Assembly: GCF_036173125.1 (NCBI RefSeq)
Contig: NZ_CP108054.1
Location: forward strand, 1,612,001 to 1,676,000
Direction of reading: 5' to 3'
DNA: 64,000 bases
Origin: Streptomyces sp. NBC_00286
GTDB lineage: Bacteria; Actinomycetota; Actinomycetes; Streptomycetales; Streptomycetaceae
Below are positions 42,694-52,386 of the stretch, one piece after another. The notes below the pieces were generated by a model. It worked only from the letters and a program-made list of their open reading frames with translations, made no database searches and was not told where the DNA came from. The position numbers were made by a program, and so were the translations under genes. Every line of letters starts with the position of its first letter. Position 1 is the first letter of the stretch.

Positions 42694-45600
42694 TCATGAC
42701 AGCCCGTCCCGGCCGAGTTCGGACAGGCGCCTTCGAGGGTCGACCAGCGCGGCGCGCAACGTCCGGCCGAAGTCGTCCACCACGCTCCGTGCGATCGACT
42801 CCGTCAGCACGTCCGCGTTGAACTCGACCGTGCAGCTCAGGGCCGAGCCCCGGCGGACGATGGCGATGTCCAGGTCGAACTTGGCCGTGCCTGTGTCGAC
42901 GTTGGTCACCTCGACCGCCAGTCCGGTCAGCTCCGGCGCCGCGGCCGTGGTGTCGTCGACGTAGAAGACCACGTCGATCAATGGTGTGCGGCCCAGTGTG
43001 CGGCTCGGCAGGAGTTCCTCCACGAGCCTGTCGAACGACACCTCCTGGCGGGCGTAACCGGCCAGGGCGGTCTCGCGCGTGCGAGCCAGCAGCTCGGCGA
43101 AGGACGGGTCGCCCGACAGGTCGGCCCGCAGGACCAACGTGTTGACGAAGAACCCGATCAGCGGTTCCAGTTCGGGGCGCGACCGCAGGGACACCGGGGT
43201 GCCGACCCCGAAGTCCTCCTGCCCGGTGAGTCGGCCGAGGGTGACGTTCAGCGCGGCGAGCAGCACCATGAACTCGGTCGCCCCGTGTACCCGGGCCACC
43301 GCGCCCAGCCGAGAGGTGTCCGCCGGGTCCAGCAGAGCGGCCCGGTGCCGGCCGCCCGCGCCGCTGCGCACGCGGGGCCGCGGGTGACCGGTGGGCAGCT
43401 GGAGGGTGGGCAGGCCGCGGAGCTGCTCCCGCCAGTACTCCAGATCGAGCCGCTCGACCGTCGCACCACGCTGCCGCTGCCGCTGCCGCTGCCAGAGGGC
43501 GTAGTCGGCGTACTGGACCGGCAGCGCCCCCAGGGCACCCGGTCGCCCCGCGAGGTGCGCCCCGTACACCTCTCCCACCTCGGCGAACAGGAGCCGGAAG
43601 GACTCGGCGTCGGCCGCCGCGTGGTGCACCACCAAGCAGAGCAGGTGTTCCTCCGCCGTGACCCGCAGCAACTCGGCGCGGATCAACGGGGCCCGGTCCA
43701 GCCGGAACGGTTTCCGCGCCGCCGCGACCGCGGCCTCCTCCGCCCTGGCCCGCGCCTCGGCGACGGGCAGGTGCGACAGGTCGGTCTCGTGCAGCTCGAA
43801 GACACTGGCGGGCTCGACCACCTGCACCGGCAGCCGGTCGTCACCCAGCACGAACCGGGAGCGCAGCACTTCATGACGCTCCACCACCTCGACCAGCGCC
43901 GAGCGCAACGCGTCGGTGTCCAGCCGACCGCGCAGCCACACATGCACCGGCACGTTGTAGTCGGCGCTGCCAGGGTGCAACTGATCGAGGAACCACAGAC
44001 GCTGCTGGTCCACCGACAGCGGCGCCGGGCCGGCGTGCGGCCGGGGGCGCACCGGGGAACCCGCACCGTCGGCGACGGCGGGTGCCTCCGCCACGGCCTC
44101 CGCCAGCTCGCCGACCCGCCGGTGCTCGAAGAACGTCCGCACCGAGAGCTCCACGCCGCATTCCGAGCGCAGCCGGGCCACGACCCGCGCCGCCTGGTAC
44201 GAGTTGCCGCCGACCACGAAGAAGTCATCGTCGACGCCGAACCCGTCGTGCTCGAGCACTTCCGCCCACACCGCATGGACCGCCTTCTCCCACTCGGTAC
44301 GCGGCGGCCGGCCCGCGCTGTCGGGGCGCGGCCTGCGCGGCGCGGGCAGTCGTGCCGTGTCCACCTTGCCGTTGGGCGACAACGGCAGCTCGCCGAGCCG
44401 CGTGATCGTCGCGGGGACCATGTAGTCGGGCAGCTGCCCCCGCGCATGGTGGAACAAGTCCTCGACGTCGACACCGTCGCCATCGGCGACGACGTACGCC
44501 GCCAGCTCCGCCGCCGCGCCCCGACCCTGCCGCAGCACGTGGGCGTCCCGCACCGCGGTGTGCCGGCGGAGCACGGTGGCGACCTCCGCGAGCTCGATGC
44601 GGTAGCCGCGGATCTTGACCTGATCGTCGTCCCGGCCGAGGAAGTGCAGGGTGCCGTCCGGCAGCCAGCGCACGATGTCCCCGGTGCGATAGACGCGCTG
44701 CCCGACAGGGCCGAACGGGTCCGGAACGAAGCTGTCCGCGGTCAGGGACCGCGCCCCGAGGTAGCCGCGGGCGAGACCTCGCCCGCCGATCCACAGCTCT
44801 CCGGGCACGCCGATCGGCAGCAGCTCGCCGTCCCTGCCGACCACGTACACCCGCGTGTCGCCGACCGGCCGGCCGAGCGGTACGGGGGTGGCGTCCTCGG
44901 CCGGTGCAGAGGCTATGTGGTGGAGGGTGGTGTTCGTGGTGGACTCGGTGGGGCCGTAGCAGTTGAGAAGCCGCAGACCGGGCAGCGCGCGCAGCAGCCG
45001 GCGCAGGTGCGGCACGGACGGCGCCTGGCCGCCGATGCCCAACTGCCGTACACCCGCGAACAGATGGGGATCGGTGTCGATGGTCAGCTGCGCCAGCGCG
45101 GCCGACAGCCACAGGACGGACACCTGGTGTCTGCGGATGGCTGCGCCGAGGTCGACCGGGTCGATCAGTCGCTCCGCGGGCACCGCGAGGGACGCCCCGT
45201 GCGCCAGGGGCAGCCAGATGTCCAGGTTGGAGGCATCGAAGTTGGTCGGCTGCACCATCAGGAACGTGTCGTCGGGGTCGACCGGCGACTGGTCGCAGCC
45301 CAGCACCAGCCGCACCAGCGCATGGTGCGGAACGGCGACCCCCTTCGGCCGCCCCGTCGAGCCGGACGTGTACATGATGTACGCGAGGGACTCCGGATCG
45401 GCACCGGGCGGGTTGTCGGCCGGACGGGCGTCGATGCGCGGACGATCCTCCTCCAGGTCGATGAAGTGGGAGAGGCCGGTGGGCAGCTTCTCCCGCACCG
45501 CCCGACGGCCGACGGCGAAGTCCGACCCACTGTCGGCGAGCAGCAGCCGGATCCGCTCGGCTGGATGCGTGGGATCGAGCGGCAGATAGGCTCCACCGGC

Positions 45601-48600
45601 CTTCAGCACCGCGAGCATGGCGACGACCAGGTCCGCGCTGGGCGGCAGACAGAGGGCGACGATCACGTCCGGGCCCACGCCGAGGTCGATCAGATGACGG
45701 GCCAGCCGGTTGGCGGCCGCGTTCAGCTCCGCGTAGGTGAGCCGCCTCGCCGGGTCGGTCACGGCGATACTCGCGCCGGAGGCCGCGACCTGCCGCTCCA
45801 CCACCGCGGTGATGGTGTCCATCGGCGTGGAGGCGGTCTCGTTGAACGTGCCGAGCAGCTGTCGCCGCTCGTCCGGTTCCAGCATGTCGAGCTCGGACAG
45901 CCGCCGCTCGGGGGCGTCCAGCGCCGAGCGCAGGAGCTGCCGGTAGTGCCCGGCCAGCCGAGCCACGGTCTCCCGGTCGAACAGGTCCGAGCTGTAGTTG
46001 ACCCGTCCGGTGAGCCGCCCCTGCCGGCTGGTGCGTATCTCCACGACGAGGTCGAAGGCGGCGGTCCGCTCCTCGACCGGGATCTTCGTCGCCTCGACGC
46101 CCGCCAGCGACAACTGGTCCTCCGGCGCGTCGATCACCTGGAAGAGCACCTGCACCAGCGGGTTGACCCCCACGTCACGGGTCACCCCAAGGCTGCTCAC
46201 CAGGTCCTCGAACGGCACCTCGGAGTGGTCGCCCGCCGCGAGCGTCGTCCCGGTCACCTGCTGGAGCAGCGCGGCGAACGTTGGATCTCCGGAGCAGTCG
46301 GCGCGCAGCGGAACCGTGTTGACCAGGAAGCCGACCAGGTCCTGAACCTCGCGCCGCGTGCGGTTGGCGAACGGCGTGCCGACGATCACGTCCTTGTCGC
46401 GCCCGTACCGGGAGAGCAGGGTGAAGAACGCCGTCAGCAGCGTCATGAACGAGGTGACGCCAGCGCGGTGGCCAAACGCGGCGAGGTCGGCCGCGGTACC
46501 GGGCGGGAGGTCGAAGTAGAGGGTGCCGCCACGCCGGGTCGGCCGGGCCGACCGGGTCCGGTCCGTGGGCAGCTCTGGTCGGACCGGCGCTCCGGCGAGC
46601 TGCCGGCGCCAGTAGGCCAGGCCCTCCCGGTGCGCGTCTCCGCCGAACGTCGCCCGCTGCCAGCGCGCATAGTCCCGGAACCGGAGCGTCACCGGAGGCA
46701 GGTCGGGCGGCAGGCCGCGGCGGAAGGCACCGTAGAGCTCGCTTAGTTCATGGAAGAGGACCTCGGTCGCGCGTCCGTCGGCGACCACGTGGTGCACTAC
46801 CCAGACGAGGACGTGCTCGCGCGGGCCGCAGCGTACGAGCGTGACCCGGATCAGCGGACCGGTGGACAGGACGAACGGCTTCGCCGCCTCCGCCGCGAGC
46901 AGATCGTCCAGGTCACTGCGCGGCGCGTCGGTCAGGTCCCGCATGGTCAGCCCCGCCGTCGGTTCCGGGTCCACCACTTGGCGGGGCACGCCGTCGGTCG
47001 CCACATAACGGGTGCGCAGGATCTCGTGCCGGACGACGAGTTCACTCACGGCACGGCGCAGCGCCCCGGCGTCGAGCTCCCCGCGCAGCCGGAATACCTC
47101 GATGACGTTGTACGCCGGGTCTCCCGGCTGCAACTGGTCAAGAAACCACAGGCGTTGCTGCGACGAGGACAGCGGAATGTCCCCCTTGTCGGCCGTGACC
47201 GGGATGGGGGCGGAGGCGGGTGCGGAGCCGTGCGCTCCTTGGTTCCCCGCCCCTGCGCCTGCGCCTGCGCCTGCGCCTGCCCCCGCTCCGCGACGGCGCT
47301 CGACTGCTTCCGCGAGCGCCTTCGGGGTGGGATTGCGGAAGAACCGGCTCATCGGGATCTCCACCCCGAAGGCATCGCGTACCCAGGACAGCAGCCGGAT
47401 CGCCCGGATGCTGTCGCCGCCCGTGGCGAAGAAGTTGGTGTCGCCGGTGACGGGAGCGCCGGGCAGGAGAGGGCCATAACCCTCCACCCCGATCCGCCGA
47501 ACCAGGTCGGTCGCCCCGTCCTGCGTGGCACCGTCGAGACCGGCGTGCGCCGCCGGACCACAAGCGGGGGCGGAGGTGGACGCACCACTGGCCGCCAGCG
47601 CGGCTAGGTCGACCTTGCCGGAGGCGGTGATCGGAATCCGCTCCACCTCGGTCAACAGCGTCGGCACCATGTATGAGGGCAGCCGGTCGGCGAGGTGGCG
47701 GCGGATGCCGTCCAGGTCGGTCCACTGCCCGGCCGTGGGCACCAGATAGCCGACGAGCGTGCCGTCGAGGTCGGCGACGACGGCGGCGGACACCTCGGGC
47801 AGCCTGGTGAGCGCCGCCTCGATCTCCCCGAGTTCCACGCGCTGCCCGCGGACCTTCACCTGCCGGTCCCTGCGGCCGAGGAAGACGATGTCCCCCTCCG
47901 CCGACCAGCGGGCGAGGTCGCCGGTACGGTAGAGACGGCCGCCGGGCCGGAACGGATCGGGGAGAAAGCGGTCCGCGGTGCGGGCGGCGTCCCCCAGATA
48001 CCCCCGTGCCACGCCGACGCCGCCAACGAACAGCTCACCCACCGCACCGGGGGGCACGGAACGCAGTTCGTCGTCGAGGATGTACGCCTGATGGTTGTCG
48101 ACCGGCACACCGATGGGCGGCGGGGACCGCCACAGGCCGGTGCACTCCTTGTAGATGACGCCGATGGTGGTCTCGGTCGTCCCGTATCCGTTGACGAACC
48201 GCCGGTCGCGGGACCATCGCGTGGTCAGCTGGCCGGAGAACGGCTCGCCGCCGACCGAGACCAGCCGCAGTAGCGGTAAGCGGTCCGGGTCGAGCAACTC
48301 CAGCAGCGCCGGGGGGAGTTCGGCGACCGTGATCCCGCCGTCGGTGAGCGACCGAGTCAGCCCCTCGACCGAGCGCCGGTCGTCGTCACCGATCATGTGG
48401 AGCGAGGAGCCGCTGAGCAGGGCGCAGAAGATCTCGAACACGGACACGTCGAAGCCTGGGGAGGCGTACTGCAACATCCGGTCTTCGGGGGTGAGTTCGA
48501 AGAGCCGCTGCAGGGACGCGACGAAGTTGAGCGCGCTGTCGTGCTCGACGAGCACCGCGCGGGGCGCACCGGTGCTGCCCGAGGTGTACATCGCGTAGGC

Positions 48601-49785
48601 GAGCTGCCGCGGATCGGTGGGCGCCGGGAGGATCGCCGGCTCGTCGTCGACCGCGGGGTCGTGCGCGTCGAGGTCCACGACGGACCAGTCGCCCGCCGGG
48701 ATCCGCTCGCGCAGCGCCGCGTCGGTGACGACCGCCGTGACGCCGGCGTTGGTGAGCAGCATCGCGAGTCGGCCCGGCGGCACCGCCGGATCGATCGGGA
48801 GCCAGGCCGCTCCGGCGTGGAGAGCGCCAAGGCAGGCGAGTACCCAGCGCTTGTCGTCACGGGTGACGTGGACGGCGACCAGGTCCTCCGGCCCGACCCC
48901 GACGGACATGCGCAGACGGTGCCCGATCCGGGCCGCCTCGCCGGCGGTCTCGCGGTAGGTGAGGGTGCCCGCCGCGTCCACCAGCGCGGGCCGGTCGGCG
49001 AAGCTCTGCCGGGCGAGGTCGAAGGCGGCAGTGAGCGTGCCGGGGCGGCGGGAGCGCGCGGTGCGGTTGGGCTCCTCTGTCACCGCGTGCAGCGCGTCCC
49101 TGGAGAGAGCGCGCAGCGTGCACAGCGGTACGTCCGGCTCGGCGAGCGCGGCCTCCAGCAGCGCCTCCGTCTCCCGGAGCACTCCCTCGACCAGCCCGGT
49201 CTCGTGGCGGTCTGGGTCGTATCCGGCGGTGAGCGTACCGGTGGTGTGGAACCGGAAGTGGACGTCGGCGACGTCGGCGTCGTACACGATCCCGGTCTGC
49301 CGCAACTCACCGTGCTCGATCTCCAGCAGGATCGGCGGCACCGTGCGTGCGGGCGTGCGGGCGCCGTTCGACCGGGCCTCGGCGAGCGCGCACTCGGTGG
49401 CCGGGATGAGGTCGGACATCGACCGGGCCGGATCGACCGTGAGCGCGAGCTGTCGGCTCCCTCTGATCCCGTCGCGTACGGCAACCAGCAGCTCCGACTC
49501 CGCGCAGTACCGGGCGACGGACGCGAGCAGGGCCGTGGTCAGGACGGAGCCGAACGGCACTCCGGTCTGCGCGGCGCTCTCGCGCAGGGCCTTGACCATG
49601 ACCTCGCCGAGGGGGCGGACGACCCGGCGGCGCTCGGCCGGTGCCGCCGGCCCGTGGGCCACCGCACGGGGCAGCGCCGTGGGAACCGGCTGCGGCCCGG
49701 CGGGCGGCACGGGCCGGGCAGCGACGGCGCGGATCCGGCGCAGAAATCGGGTGCGTCGCTCTGAGAGAGTGCTCTCCGGGTGCAT
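42694..49785 (-). CDS. NRPS 2: partial C-A-PCP-C-A-PCP-C
   Basis: 2363 residues. About 55-215: C-terminal half of a condensation domain without HHxxxDG. A1 (about 250-750; 'YAMYTSGSTGAPRAVLV', NGYGTTETT with Thr replacing Pro), PCP1 (Ser792, GGDS), a flexible Gly-Ala linker, C2 with intact HHVVADG (998-1004), A2 ('YIMYTSGSTGRPKGVAV', 'NCYGPTESTT'), PCP2 (Ser1862, GGNS), terminal C3 with HHAAADA (2054-2060; final Gly is Ala). Codes read by eye are DVFEVVGIGK (A1) and DALWGGCTNK (A2), neither matching a standard amino acid I know. No TE domain. One TTA codon at residue 503. Confidence 0.92.
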   Translation of the reverse strand: MHPESTLSERRTRFLRRIRAVAARPVPPAGPQPVPTALPRAVAHGPAAPAERRRVVRPLGEVMVKALRESAAQTGVPFGSVLTTALLASVARYCAESELLVAVRDGIRGSRQLALTVDPARSMSDLIPATECALAEARSNGARTPARTVPPILLEIEHGELRQTGIVYDADVADVHFRFHTTGTLTAGYDPDRHETGLVEGVLRETEALLEAALAEPDVPLCTLRALSRDALHAVTEEPNRTARSRRPGTLTAAFDLARQSFADRPALVDAAGTLTYRETAGEAARIGHRLRMSVGVGPEDLVAVHVTRDDKRWVLACLGALHAGAAWLPIDPAVPPGRLAMLLTNAGVTAVVTDAALRERIPAGDWSVVDLDAHDPAVDDEPAILPAPTDPRQLAYAMYTSGSTGAPRAVLVEHDSALNFVASLQRLFELTPEDRMLQYASPGFDVSVFEIFCALLSGSSLHMIGDDDRRSVEGLTRSLTDGGITVAELPPALLELLDPDRLPLLRLVSVGGEPFSGQLTTRWSRDRRFVNGYGTTETTIGVIYKECTGLWRSPPPIGVPVDNHQAYILDDELRSVPPGAVGELFVGGVGVARGYLGDAARTADRFLPDPFRPGGRLYRTGDLARWSAEGDIVFLGRRDRQVKVRGQRVELGEIEAALTRLPEVSAAVVADLDGTLVGYLVPTAGQWTDLDGIRRHLADRLPSYMVPTLLTEVERIPITASGKVDLAALAASGASTSAPACGPAAHAGLDGATQDGATDLVRRIGVEGYGPLLPGAPVTGDTNFFATGGDSIRAIRLLSWVRDAFGVEIPMSRFFRNPTPKALAEAVERRRGAGAGAGAGAGAGAGNQGAHGSAPASAPIPVTADKGDIPLSSSQQRLWFLDQLQPGDPAYNVIEVFRLRGELDAGALRRAVSELVVRHEILRTRYVATDGVPRQVVDPEPTAGLTMRDLTDAPRSDLDDLLAAEAAKPFVLSTGPLIRVTLVRCGPREHVLVWVVHHVVADGRATEVLFHELSELYGAFRRGLPPDLPPVTLRFRDYARWQRATFGGDAHREGLAYWRRQLAGAPVRPELPTDRTRSARPTRRGGTLYFDLPPGTAADLAAFGHRAGVTSFMTLLTAFFTLLSRYGRDKDVIVGTPFANRTRREVQDLVGFLVNTVPLRADCSGDPTFAALLQQVTGTTLAAGDHSEVPFEDLVSSLGVTRDVGVNPLVQVLFQVIDAPEDQLSLAGVEATKIPVEERTAAFDLVVEIRTSRQGRLTGRVNYSSDLFDRETVARLAGHYRQLLRSALDAPERRLSELDMLEPDERRQLLGTFNETASTPMDTITAVVERQVAASGASIAVTDPARRLTYAELNAAANRLARHLIDLGVGPDVIVALCLPPSADLVVAMLAVLKAGGAYLPLDPTHPAERIRLLLADSGSDFAVGRRAVREKLPTGLSHFIDLEEDRPRIDARPADNPPGADPESLAYIMYTSGSTGRPKGVAVPHHALVRLVLGCDQSPVDPDDTFLMVQPTNFDASNLDIWLPLAHGASLAVPAERLIDPVDLGAAIRRHQVSVLWLSAALAQLTIDTDPHLFAGVRQLGIGGQAPSVPHLRRLLRALPGLRLLNCYGPTESTTNTTLHHIASAPAEDATPVPLGRPVGDTRVYVVGRDGELLPIGVPGELWIGGRGLARGYLGARSLTADSFVPDPFGPVGQRVYRTGDIVRWLPDGTLHFLGRDDDQVKIRGYRIELAEVATVLRRHTAVRDAHVLRQGRGAAAELAAYVVADGDGVDVEDLFHHARGQLPDYMVPATITRLGELPLSPNGKVDTARLPAPRRPRPDSAGRPPRTEWEKAVHAVWAEVLEHDGFGVDDDFFVVGGNSYQAARVVARLRSECGVELSVRTFFEHRRVGELAEAVAEAPAVADGAGSPVRPRPHAGPAPLSVDQQRLWFLDQLHPGSADYNVPVHVWLRGRLDTDALRSALVEVVERHEVLRSRFVLGDDRLPVQVVEPASVFELHETDLSHLPVAEARARAEEAAVAAARKPFRLDRAPLIRAELLRVTAEEHLLCLVVHHAAADAESFRLLFAEVGEVYGAHLAGRPGALGALPVQYADYALWQRQRQRQRGATVERLDLEYWREQLRGLPTLQLPTGHPRPRVRSGAGGRHRAALLDPADTSRLGAVARVHGATEFMVLLAALNVTLGRLTGQEDFGVGTPVSLRSRPELEPLIGFFVNTLVLRADLSGDPSFAELLARTRETALAGYARQEVSFDRLVEELLPSRTLGRTPLIDVVFYVDDTTAAAPELTGLAVEVTNVDTGTAKFDLDIAIVRRGSALSCTVEFNADVLTESIARSVVDDFGRTLRAALVDPRRRLSELGRDGLS
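47252..47280 (+). repeat. CCTGCG hexanucleotide microsatellite inside NRPS 2
   Basis: Nearly five perfect head-to-tail CCTGCG units on the plus strand. On the coding strand they encode the alternating Gly-Ala linker between PCP1 and C2. Copy number changes keep the frame (6-bp unit), so linker length can vary without inactivating the enzyme. Confidence 0.85.
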
Positions 49786-49863
49786 CTGGCCACTTCCTTC
49801 GCGCAGGGATCAGCGCGGGTTCGCGCCGGGGCACGGTGCGGACCCGATGAGGCCTTGCGGTTC

Positions 49864-50160
49864 TCAGCCGGTGACGGTGTCCGGGTCGGCGGCGTCAGCC
49901 GAGGTCTGGTCGATGAACGACGCGAGGTCGCGGACGGTGGAGTGCTCGAAGATGACCGAAAGGGGGATCTCAAATCCCCACACGTCACGCAGCTGATAGG
50001 TCACCAGCGTCGCGAACATCGAATGCCCGCCAATGGCGAAAAAGTTGTCGTCAAGACCGAACTGGTCGTGCTTCAGCACCTCGGTCCAGATTTCCGCCAC
50101 GCGAGACTCGGTCGTCGTCGGCTCGTTCATGTCGGCGTTAAGCAAGACCTTCTCCCCCAT
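49864..50160 (-). CDS. Free-standing peptidyl/acyl carrier protein
   Basis: 98 residues from ATG 50160; ATG 50130 (MNEPTTTES) is equally possible and no site is strong. The PCP core is 'VAEIWTEVLKHDQFGLDDN' with the phosphopantetheine Ser in 'FFAIGGHSMFATLVTYQL', followed by 'IPLSVIFEHSTVRDLASF'. It is the first gene of the minus-strand NRPS operon, 78 bp ahead of NRPS 2. It could carry the first amino acid for the incomplete N-terminal C domain, hold a substrate for the ACADs or radical SAM enzyme, or accept the peptide from the terminal C domain. Confidence 0.88.
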   Translation of the reverse strand: MGEKVLLNADMNEPTTTESRVAEIWTEVLKHDQFGLDDNFFAIGGHSMFATLVTYQLRDVWGFEIPLSVIFEHSTVRDLASFIDQTSADAADPDTVTG

Positions 50161-50302
50161 GAATTGATCACTCGAATCTCGGTAGCCGTACTGACTGCCG
50201 GCATCGAACGCACATCGTACGTCACTAGGTTGCAACGCGCGGAGGCACACAAGCGCAAGTTGTGATGCAGTTTCCGGCCAACCATGGTGGCTGATATGAA
50301 GC

Positions 50303-50332
50303 TTGACCGGTCAGATTCGTTATGCCTAGCCT
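50303..50332 (+). promoter_or_regulatory. HrdB-type promoter for the radical SAM gene
   Basis: TTGACC (50303-50308), 18-bp spacer, TAGCCT (50327-50332), close to the Streptomyces vegetative consensus TTGAC-N17/18-TAGNNT. It reads toward the GTG at 50492, leaving an untranslated leader of about 150 nt. It lies in the 330-bp divergent region shared with the PCP/NRPS 2 operon. Confidence 0.6.
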
Positions 50333-50491
50333 CGTGCAGGCATTCGACTGAACGGGGGAAGGATCAACGGGTGGCTTAGTCTTGTGTTTCCGGCGTTGAG
50401 CAATTCGCTCCGCCGTGCCCCGATTTTCGGGAGACTTCCGGCACCCCATGTGGAGCGTCCCTCGAGAGCCGCCCCTTCCGAGAGGTTTCCT

Positions 50492-52339
50492 GTGCTGCGC
50501 GTTGCTTTCGTCAACATGCCTTTTGCCGACTGGAATCGTCCTTCCTTCGCGCTCAGTCAACTCGCCGGCCTGATCGGCAACGAGTACGAAGGCCAGGCCA
50601 CCGCCGAGGTCCACTACCTGAACGTCGACTTCACGAAGTACTTTGGCGTCGGTACCTACGAGGAGATATCCGGCGACATGACCCACCTCTACAGCGGGGT
50701 GGGCGAGTGGCTTTTCCGGCACATCGCGTTTCCCGATGAACCGGACAACTCCGAAAGCTACTTCAGCCGGTTCTACCGCGAACCCGCGTGGGAAGGGTTC
50801 CGCGAGGACCTGGAGCGGCGCCGCAAGGGCATCGAGACATTCCTGGCCGAGCTCATCGACCGGTACGACCTCGCGTCCGCGGACGTCGTCGGACTGACCA
50901 CGATGTTCGCGCAGACGGTACCCGCCATCGCGCTCGCCAGGATGATCAAGGACCGGAACCCCGACGCGGTGACCCTCCTCGGAGGCTCGAACGTCGAGAC
51001 CACGATGGGCGCCGTTCTGGCGGCCGAAGTGCCGTGTCTGGACTACGTCTTCTCCGGTCCGAGCCTGGTGAGCTTCAAGCAGTTCCTCGACAACCTGCTG
51101 GCCGGCCGCAGAGACGACATGCCCGCCATCCCGGGGGTCATCAGCTACGACAACTGCATGCAGCCGCAGGTTCGTATGGGCGTCGGCCGGGACCGGGACA
51201 TCAACGACTACGTGCCGCTCGACTACGACGGCTTCGTCACCGCCATGGACGACGCCGAGGACGTCGTGGCGGAGGGACAGCTGGAACCCACCCTCTTCTT
51301 CGAGACCTCGCGCGGTTGCTGGTGGGGCGCACGCAGCCACTGCACGTTCTGCGGACTCAACGACGAGACCATCGGATTCCGGCAGATGGAACCCGACCTG
51401 GCGGTCCGCCAGTTCGAGTGGCTCTTCTCGTTCCACCCGCGGTTCAAGAACTACATGTGCACCGACTACATCCTGCCGAGGAACTACCCGACCGAGGTGT
51501 TCCCGAGGGTCGACGCACCGGACGACGCGTCCGTCTTCTACGAGATCAAGGTCCCGGTGAGCGTGCCCAACATGCAGGCCCTCGCCAAGGCGCAGGTCAA
51601 CCGTGTGCAGGCCGGGATCGAGGCCGTCAACAGCGAGATGCTCAAGCTCCTGGGCAAGGGCACCACGGCGTTCCAGAGTCTGCAGTTCATGAAGCTCTGT
51701 CTGCAGTTCGGAATCCACCCGGAGTGGAACCTGCTTGTCGGCGCCCCCCAGGAGCCCGAGGAGATGTACGCCAAGTACGAACGGGACTTCCCCGCCCTGG
51801 TGCACCTCACGCCCCCGACCGGCGCCTTCTTCATCCGCTTCGACCGCTTCAGCCCCTACTTCAACGAGCGGCTCAAGTATGGTCTCGACCTGCGCCCGAT
51901 GGACTTCTACCCCCTGGTCTTCCCCTTCGAGTCGCAGCAACTGGACCAGCTGGCCTACTTCTTCTCCGACCACGGTCCGGCGCCGTACGCCCTGACCGCG
52001 CTGAAGTGGTACCCCACGCTCCAGCGCGTGGTGGCCGACTGGCAGGCCACCTGGAAGGGTGCCGAACGCCCCCGCCTGGCACTCGTGCGCGACGAAGACG
52101 AGTCCTTCGTTGAGGACACCCGGTTCGGTGCGCTGCGGCGGATTCCGGTCGACGAGCGCATGCTGTCCCTCCTCCGGGCACTGAACTCGCCCCGCCGTCC
52201 AGACCAGTTGAACGCCCCGGACGGCATGTCCCCGGACGAGGTCGCCGAGGTGCTGGACCTGCTTCAGCAGCACCGGATCCTGTTCGAGGAGGACGGCCGA
52301 TTCCTCAGCCTGGTCACCGGCGTCGAGGCCGTCGGCTAG
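50492..52339 (+). CDS. B12-binding radical SAM enzyme (RiPP-maturation rSAM type)
   Basis: 615 residues from GTG 50492, with GAGAGG upstream. The N-terminal third (about 80-200) looks like a cobalamin-binding Rossmann domain ('SADVVGLTTMFAQTVPAIA', 'VTLLGGSNVETTMG'). The radical SAM core has Cys276, Cys284 and Cys287 in CWWGARSHCTFC for the 4Fe-4S cluster. The motif 'SRGCWWGARSHCTFCGLN' is that of rSAM enzymes described for RiPP maturation, but no precursor peptide is nearby, so here it probably methylates or otherwise alters an unactivated carbon in the NRPS/AmCP product. The C-terminal ~100 residues are a helical extra domain. Followed by an MFS gene 47 bp later. Confidence 0.9.
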   Translation: MLRVAFVNMPFADWNRPSFALSQLAGLIGNEYEGQATAEVHYLNVDFTKYFGVGTYEEISGDMTHLYSGVGEWLFRHIAFPDEPDNSESYFSRFYREPAWEGFREDLERRRKGIETFLAELIDRYDLASADVVGLTTMFAQTVPAIALARMIKDRNPDAVTLLGGSNVETTMGAVLAAEVPCLDYVFSGPSLVSFKQFLDNLLAGRRDDMPAIPGVISYDNCMQPQVRMGVGRDRDINDYVPLDYDGFVTAMDDAEDVVAEGQLEPTLFFETSRGCWWGARSHCTFCGLNDETIGFRQMEPDLAVRQFEWLFSFHPRFKNYMCTDYILPRNYPTEVFPRVDAPDDASVFYEIKVPVSVPNMQALAKAQVNRVQAGIEAVNSEMLKLLGKGTTAFQSLQFMKLCLQFGIHPEWNLLVGAPQEPEEMYAKYERDFPALVHLTPPTGAFFIRFDRFSPYFNERLKYGLDLRPMDFYPLVFPFESQQLDQLAYFFSDHGPAPYALTALKWYPTLQRVVADWQATWKGAERPRLALVRDEDESFVEDTRFGALRRIPVDERMLSLLRALNSPRRPDQLNAPDGMSPDEVAEVLDLLQQHRILFEEDGRFLSLVTGVEAVG

Positions 52340-52386
52340 ACCGGACCGGTGAACCGAGAACCTGGCGCGAGATCGGGACGAGGGCG

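Noticed and set aside
43285..46746. 1153-codon open frame on the plus strand inside NRPS 2
   Set aside because: Antisense shadow of a GC-rich NRPS gene; the minus strand carries all recognisable C, A and PCP motifs.
50161..50491. RiPP precursor peptide upstream of the radical SAM gene
   Set aside because: I searched the 330-bp gap and neighbouring spacers by eye for a short ORF with a ribosome site and a leader/core-like sequence and found none.
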